From: Halopseudomonas sp002296055
GTDB lineage: Bacteria > Pseudomonadota > Gammaproteobacteria > Pseudomonadales > Pseudomonadaceae
Length of the DNA: 64,000 bases
Assembly: GCF_050876985.1 (NCBI RefSeq)
Contig: NZ_JBPAPP010000002.1
Reading direction: 5' to 3' (one strand)
Below are positions 62,471 through 64,000 of the stretch, in pieces. Position 1 is the stretch's first letter; every line of letters starts with the position of its first letter. The notes beneath the pieces are model-generated. The model was not told where the DNA came from. It worked only from the letters and a program-made list of their open reading frames with translations, and searched no databases. Position numbers and translations under genes: made by a program.

Positions 62471-63511
62471 ATGGCCAAACGACACCTCACCCGCCGCCAG
62501 AGCTGGCGCATTCAAAAAATTCAGGACGAACGCGCCGCGCGTGCCGAACGGCGCGCCGAAAAGGCCGAGGAAAGCCTGGAAGGCGGCGGCCTGGGGCCCG
62601 AGCAACCCGGCCTGGTCATTGCTCATTTCGGTGTGCAGGTTGATGTCGAGGCCACCAGCGGCGAGTTTGCCGGCCAGATACGCCGTTGCTACCGCCGCGC
62701 CAATCTGCCCTCACTGGTAACGGGCGACCAGGTTGTCTGGCGCGCCGACAACCAGCAGGGCGGCGTCATCGTTGCCCAGCAGCCGCGCCAGACCGAGCTG
62801 TGCCGCCCCGACCAGCGCGGCCAGCTGAAACCGATGGCAGCCAACGTGGATCGACTGATCATCGTGTTTGCCCCACTGCCCACGCCGTACACCAACCTGA
62901 TCGACCGCTATCTGGTGGCTGCAGAACAGGCCGGCCTGGAGCCACTGCTGGTGATGAACAAGTCGGACCTTCTGGCGGCAGCCGCAGACAGTGCAGAGCT
63001 GCTGCAGTGGCTGGATGACTACAGCCGCCTAGGCTATCCAACACTGCTACTGTCAGCCGGCGCCGGCGACGGGCTCGACCAGCTGCGCAGCAACCTGCAA
63101 GGACATACCAGTGTATTTGTTGGCCAGTCCGGCGTGGGCAAGTCATCGCTGATCAACGCCTTGCTGCCAGGGCAGGACCTGCGCGTCGGAGCACTGTCGG
63201 AAAGCACCGGCAAGGGCACCCATACCACCACGACAGCCAGGCTGTTTCACTTCCCTGATGGCGGTGACCTGATTGACTCACCCGGTATTCGCGAGTTTGG
63301 CCTGACGCATATCAGCCACGAGGAGCTGCTGGAAGGGTTTATCGAGTTTCGTCCCTTTCTCGGCCACTGCCGCTTCCGCGACTGCCAGCACTTGCACGAG
63401 CCGGGCTGCGCCCTGCTTCAGGCCGTTGAGAACGGTGATGTTTCCGCCGTGCGCATGGCTAGTTATCGCCACATTCTGTCGACGCTGGACGACGCCGCAG
63501 ACAGCTACTGA
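62471..63511 (+). CDS. rsgA: Ribosome small-subunit-dependent GTPase RsgA
   Basis: A 346-residue circularly permuted GTPase of 30S maturation. The order is a basic N-terminus (MAKRHLTRRQSWRIQKIQDERAARAERRAEK), an OB domain (VTGDQVVWRADNQQGGVIVAQQPR), then G4 MNKSDLL, G1 VGQSGVGKSSLINALL and G3 DSPGIREFGL, and the C-terminal zinc site CRFRDCQHLHEPGCAL. The 3' end overlaps the convergent motB by 7 bp. Confidence 0.97.
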   Translation: MAKRHLTRRQSWRIQKIQDERAARAERRAEKAEESLEGGGLGPEQPGLVIAHFGVQVDVEATSGEFAGQIRRCYRRANLPSLVTGDQVVWRADNQQGGVIVAQQPRQTELCRPDQRGQLKPMAANVDRLIIVFAPLPTPYTNLIDRYLVAAEQAGLEPLLVMNKSDLLAAAADSAELLQWLDDYSRLGYPTLLLSAGAGDGLDQLRSNLQGHTSVFVGQSGVGKSSLINALLPGQDLRVGALSESTGKGTHTTTTARLFHFPDGGDLIDSPGIREFGLTHISHEELLEGFIEFRPFLGHCRFRDCQHLHEPGCALLQAVENGDVSAVRMASYRHILSTLDDAADSY

Positions 63512-64000
63512 TTCAGCCGGCGCAACGGCTCGGCATTATCAAACAAATTCAGTCGCCGTTGCTCACCCTCGGCGACGGGTGCCTGCGGGGCTGCCGGCTC
63601 GCCGGGCTCCTCTTGCGGTGGTGCGGAGGGCGCAGGCAGCTCTGAGGTCTGCGCGGGCTGGTCGGCGGCAGAGGCCTCGGCGTCTGCCTCCAGCTCCAGC
63701 GGGGCTACCGTAGGCGCGTCGGCATCAGCCCCTTCCATTATCTGCTCTTCCGCATGGCGGTTGAGCACCACGATATCGATACGCCGGTTGATCGGGCTTA
63801 GCGGATCATCGCGATTGAACAGCGCGGAGTCGGCATACCCCACCACCCGCGCCACCTGCTCCTCCGGGTAGCCGGCGGCCAACAGAGTGCGACGGGCGGC
63901 ATTGGCGCGATCGCTCGACAGCTCCCAGTTGCCGTAGCCGCGGCGCCCCACATAAGGCTGGGCGTCCGTATGGCCGCTGACGCTGATCTTCTTCTTGACC
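63505..64000 (-). CDS. motB: Flagellar motor protein MotB, C-terminal part (cut by window edge)
   Basis: The last 164 codons or so of a minus-strand gene. The OmpA-like peptidoglycan-binding domain is visible: KKKISVSGHTDAQPYVGRRGYGNWELSSDRANAARRTLLAAGYPEEQVARVVGYADSALF, then SPINRRIDIVVLN. A long Ala/Glu/Pro-rich tail follows. It anchors the stator to the cell wall. The plug and membrane helix are outside the window. Position after rsgA fits the orn-rsgA/motB-motA order of Pseudomonas. Confidence 0.94.
   Translation of the reverse strand, partial: VKKKISVSGHTDAQPYVGRRGYGNWELSSDRANAARRTLLAAGYPEEQVARVVGYADSALFNRDDPLSPINRRIDIVVLNRHAEEQIMEGADADAPTVAPLELEADAEASAADQPAQTSELPAPSAPPQEEPGEPAAPQAPVAEGEQRRLNLFDNAEPLRRLNQ

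Noticed and set aside
1..64000. CRISPR array, prophage, toxin-antitoxin pair or secretion-system cluster
   Set aside because: No regularly spaced direct repeats, phage structural genes, integrase or paired small toxin/antitoxin frames were found; gaps are short and accounted for.

Overview
The window is about 64 kb of a GC-rich gammaproteobacterial chromosome. Protein sequences and gene order point to the Pseudomonadaceae, and a Halopseudomonas-like or other marine/halotolerant Pseudomonas relative is my best guess. Three long blocks keep the gene order I recall from Pseudomonas aeruginosa: (1) mrdA-rlmH-rsfS-nadD-proA through mpg, dedA, ubiX and mpl; (2) DUF2333/nudix/yciH, a chemoreceptor, dsbD, aroQ-accB-accC, prmA, dusB-fis, purH-purD and a RetS-type hybrid kinase; (3) ygiQ-dnaB-rplI-rpsR-rpsF-rlmB-rnr-tRNA-Leu-purA-hisZ-hflC-hflK-hflX-hfq-miaA-mutL-amiB-tsaE-nnr, then queG, orn, rsgA and motB. 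Both edges cut genes: mrdA on the left and motB on the right.

Layout. 1-3051 (minus) is a cell-wall, ribosome-maturation, NAD and proline operon. 3174-8411 holds a DNA glycosylase coupled to a DedA protein, a Lon-N-domain protein, a MaoC hydratase, and overlapping ubiX and mpl. 8412-15922 is the most accessory-looking part. It has a pyrophosphate-type phosphofructokinase behind a leader hairpin, a GNAT protein, a Fur-boxed fecI-fecR-TonB receptor system broken up by a 264-bp palindromic element, a second 265-bp MITE-like element with perfect terminal inverted repeats, and then ppa. 15991-21046 has cmoM facing a five-gene minus-strand operon (DUF2333, Nudix, YciH/SUI1, MATE transporter, GAF-GGDEF). 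21223-37469 (plus) runs from a chemoreceptor through dsbD, aroQ, accBC, prmA, a DUF3426 zinc-ribbon protein, dusB-fis and purHD to retS. 37656-60716 is almost all minus strand: replication, ribosomal proteins, RNA methylation and decay, purine and histidine genes, hflKC/hflX/hfq/miaA/mutL/amiB/tsaE/nnr. The exception is two plus-strand tRNA-Leu genes. 60779-64000 has queG, orn, rsgA and motB.

Most of the window is housekeeping. Core functions cluster as expected: tRNA modification (cmoM, dusB, miaA, tsaE, queG), translation (rplI, rpsR, rpsF, prmA, rsgA, rsfS, rlmH, rlmB), purine synthesis (purH, purD, purA), membrane quality control (hflK, hflC) and RNA control (hfq, rnr, orn). The unusual parts are the PPi-type phosphofructokinase in a family that classically lacks PFK, two families of palindromic non-coding elements, a small AAGCTTG-rich repeat that recurs between accC, prmA, fis, purH and purD, and a RetS homologue whose ATP-lid region looks degenerate. 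I found no CRISPR array, prophage, transposase gene or rRNA.
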